DNA of 64,000 bases. Origin: Vibrio pacinii DSM 19139 (GTDB lineage: Bacteria; Pseudomonadota; Gammaproteobacteria; Enterobacterales; Vibrionaceae). A program made the translations under genes and the position numbers. Shown piece after piece: positions 63,212-64,000 of the stretch; the stretch's first letter is position 1, and the number at the start of each line of letters is the position of its first letter. The notes under the pieces were generated by a model. It made no database searches. It saw nothing but the letters and a program-made list of their open reading frames with translations, and had not been told where the DNA came from. The stretch lies in contig NZ_JONH01000001.1 in the NCBI RefSeq assembly GCF_000711795.1, positions 310,001 to 374,000 on the forward strand. The letters run 5' to 3'.

Positions 63212-63407
63212 CTTAACTCCTTGATGTAATATCCATTCCATTGAGAAGCCCCGATCACAACGCCCTATGATAAAAACTCAGTAGACATTTATGATTAAGC
63301 AAGCAACGTCATTGAGCTGACAGCGCGCCTGTGTTGTGAATAAAGCGCTGGCAACTCTTGGTCTGGTATAAGCAATTGTATGTTGTGTTTAATTTATCGT
63401 TTTATCT

Positions 63408-63422
63408 ACACATTCCGTGTAC
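63408..63422. promoter_or_regulatory. Inverted repeat upstream of the ABC importer
   Basis: TACAC-N5-GTGTA, a perfect short dyad about 200 bases upstream of the binding-protein start in a 295-base gap. It could be an operator for an amino-acid regulator but matches neither the TyrR nor the TrpR consensus well. Confidence 0.3.
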
Positions 63423-63506
63423 ATAGCAAATATTATTACCAGTAAGCTGTACAAAAGAAAAGCAGGTTTTAACATCAAGATAACAAAAAGAGAGACTGGT
63501 GAGTAT

Positions 63507-64000
63507 TTACTCTTTAACAGCATGGATCAGTATGTTTCGCGGTGTTGCTTCACGTGGGCAGAATTCTGAAAGAGAAACTCGGTAACCAGCCTGTTGTAGA
63601 TAGAGTACTTTATCGAGCACAAGCCATAGCTCAAGTGCACGCCTAAACGGTTGTTGAACAAGACTGATACGTTCCATGTGCCAGTATCGCTCGATGCCGA
63701 GCTGATGGTAGTGGTCAAAATCAAGCTTGGGCAACGTCAGCGATTTTTTGTCACTTGCCCACAAACAAAACGCAGCGAAACCTTCGGCTAACTGAGACTT
63801 TTTGATGCTAGGTACTGGTGCATATTGTGAATGTCCTAACTCCTCACGCAGTAAAATATCGAAACCAAGTCGATAGGACATCTCTTCCATCCGATGTCGT
63901 TTGACGCGCTCGCCACCCGTGACCGTTTCTTGCAGAGGAACTCTCAATTCATTTTTTGATAGTACCAGTTGAGAGTCAATCGCTGCCTCAGACAACGGCT
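63507..64000 (-). CDS. Unidentified protein, C-terminal part (possible SAM-dependent methyltransferase)
   Basis: The frame is open to the window edge, so at least 164 C-terminal residues are seen and the start is missing; a TTG at 63995 is not a convincing start. The visible part is rich in charged and aromatic residues, with RVKRHRMEEMSYRLGFDILL and, near the end, SEFCPREATPRNILIHAVKE. The TPRNILI ending recalls C-termini of some Methyltransf_32-type methyltransferases, but the SAM-binding motifs would lie outside the window. I would otherwise call it hypothetical. It is transcribed in the same direction as the ABC importer. Confidence 0.5.
   Translation of the reverse strand, partial: PLSEAAIDSQLVLSKNELRVPLQETVTGGERVKRHRMEEMSYRLGFDILLREELGHSQYAPVPSIKKSQLAEGFAAFCLWASDKKSLTLPKLDFDHYHQLGIERYWHMERISLVQQPFRRALELWLVLDKVLYLQQAGYRVSLSEFCPREATPRNILIHAVKE

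Overview
The window is chromosomal DNA of a member of the Vibrionaceae, most probably a Vibrio. Almost every protein reads as a close relative of a known Vibrio or enterobacterial protein. Typical signs are an Mlc repressor next to pykA and ptsG, a CheV, a rhombosortase, a Vibrio-type secreted leucyl aminopeptidase and a FadR-type operator. It is mostly core genome: no rRNA or tRNA gene, insertion sequence, prophage or CRISPR array was seen. One gene, a secreted phosphoesterase-lectin at about 3.1-4.65 kb, looks like an accessory insertion.

Layout. 0-10.6 kb: end of a dGTPase-like gene, a tandem HD-GYP protein, adenine deaminase, the AT-rich phosphoesterase-lectin, tapT and rhombosortase head to head, rhlE, sohB, yciK, cheV. 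10.7-17 kb is a glucose block: the repressor Mlc, pyruvate kinase PykA, a patatin-like lipase coupled to a 30-residue YnhF-like membrane protein, and the glucose transporter PtsG. 17.1-27.8 kb is a long minus-strand series, tatD-holB-tmk-mltG-pabC, then fabF-acpP-fabG-fabD-fabH-plsX-rpmF-yceD, covering replication clamp loading, dTMP supply, wall processing, folate and fatty acid synthesis. 28-33.2 kb: yceF, rluC and rne with a long structured leader.

33.5-46 kb: a SulP transporter, then minus-strand yoaA-tsaB-hypothetical-slp-hydrolase-fadD-rnd, then purU and fadH. fadD and fadH both serve fatty acid degradation, and fadH has a near-ideal FadR operator. 46-53 kb: sppA, ansA, a beta-hydroxyacid dehydrogenase-like gene and two secreted peptidases that share a C-terminal PPC domain. 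53.5-57.7 kb: serS, a complete ERIC repeat, rarA, lolA and a SEC-C protein. 57.9-64 kb: dusC, a membrane diguanylate cyclase, a three-gene ABC importer of the TrpXYZ type and an incomplete gene at the edge.

Several translation starts were moved inward from the longest open frame because a good Shine-Dalgarno or a terminator decides them (adenine deaminase, cheV, pykA, rhlE, rnd, fadD, purU and others). Two genes too short for ordinary ORF calling were added: rpmF and the YnhF-like gene. The most useful non-coding observations are the ERIC element, the FadR operator, the rne promoter and leader, the CRP-like site between mlc and pykA, and the intercistronic hairpins after acpP and after the ABC binding-protein gene.
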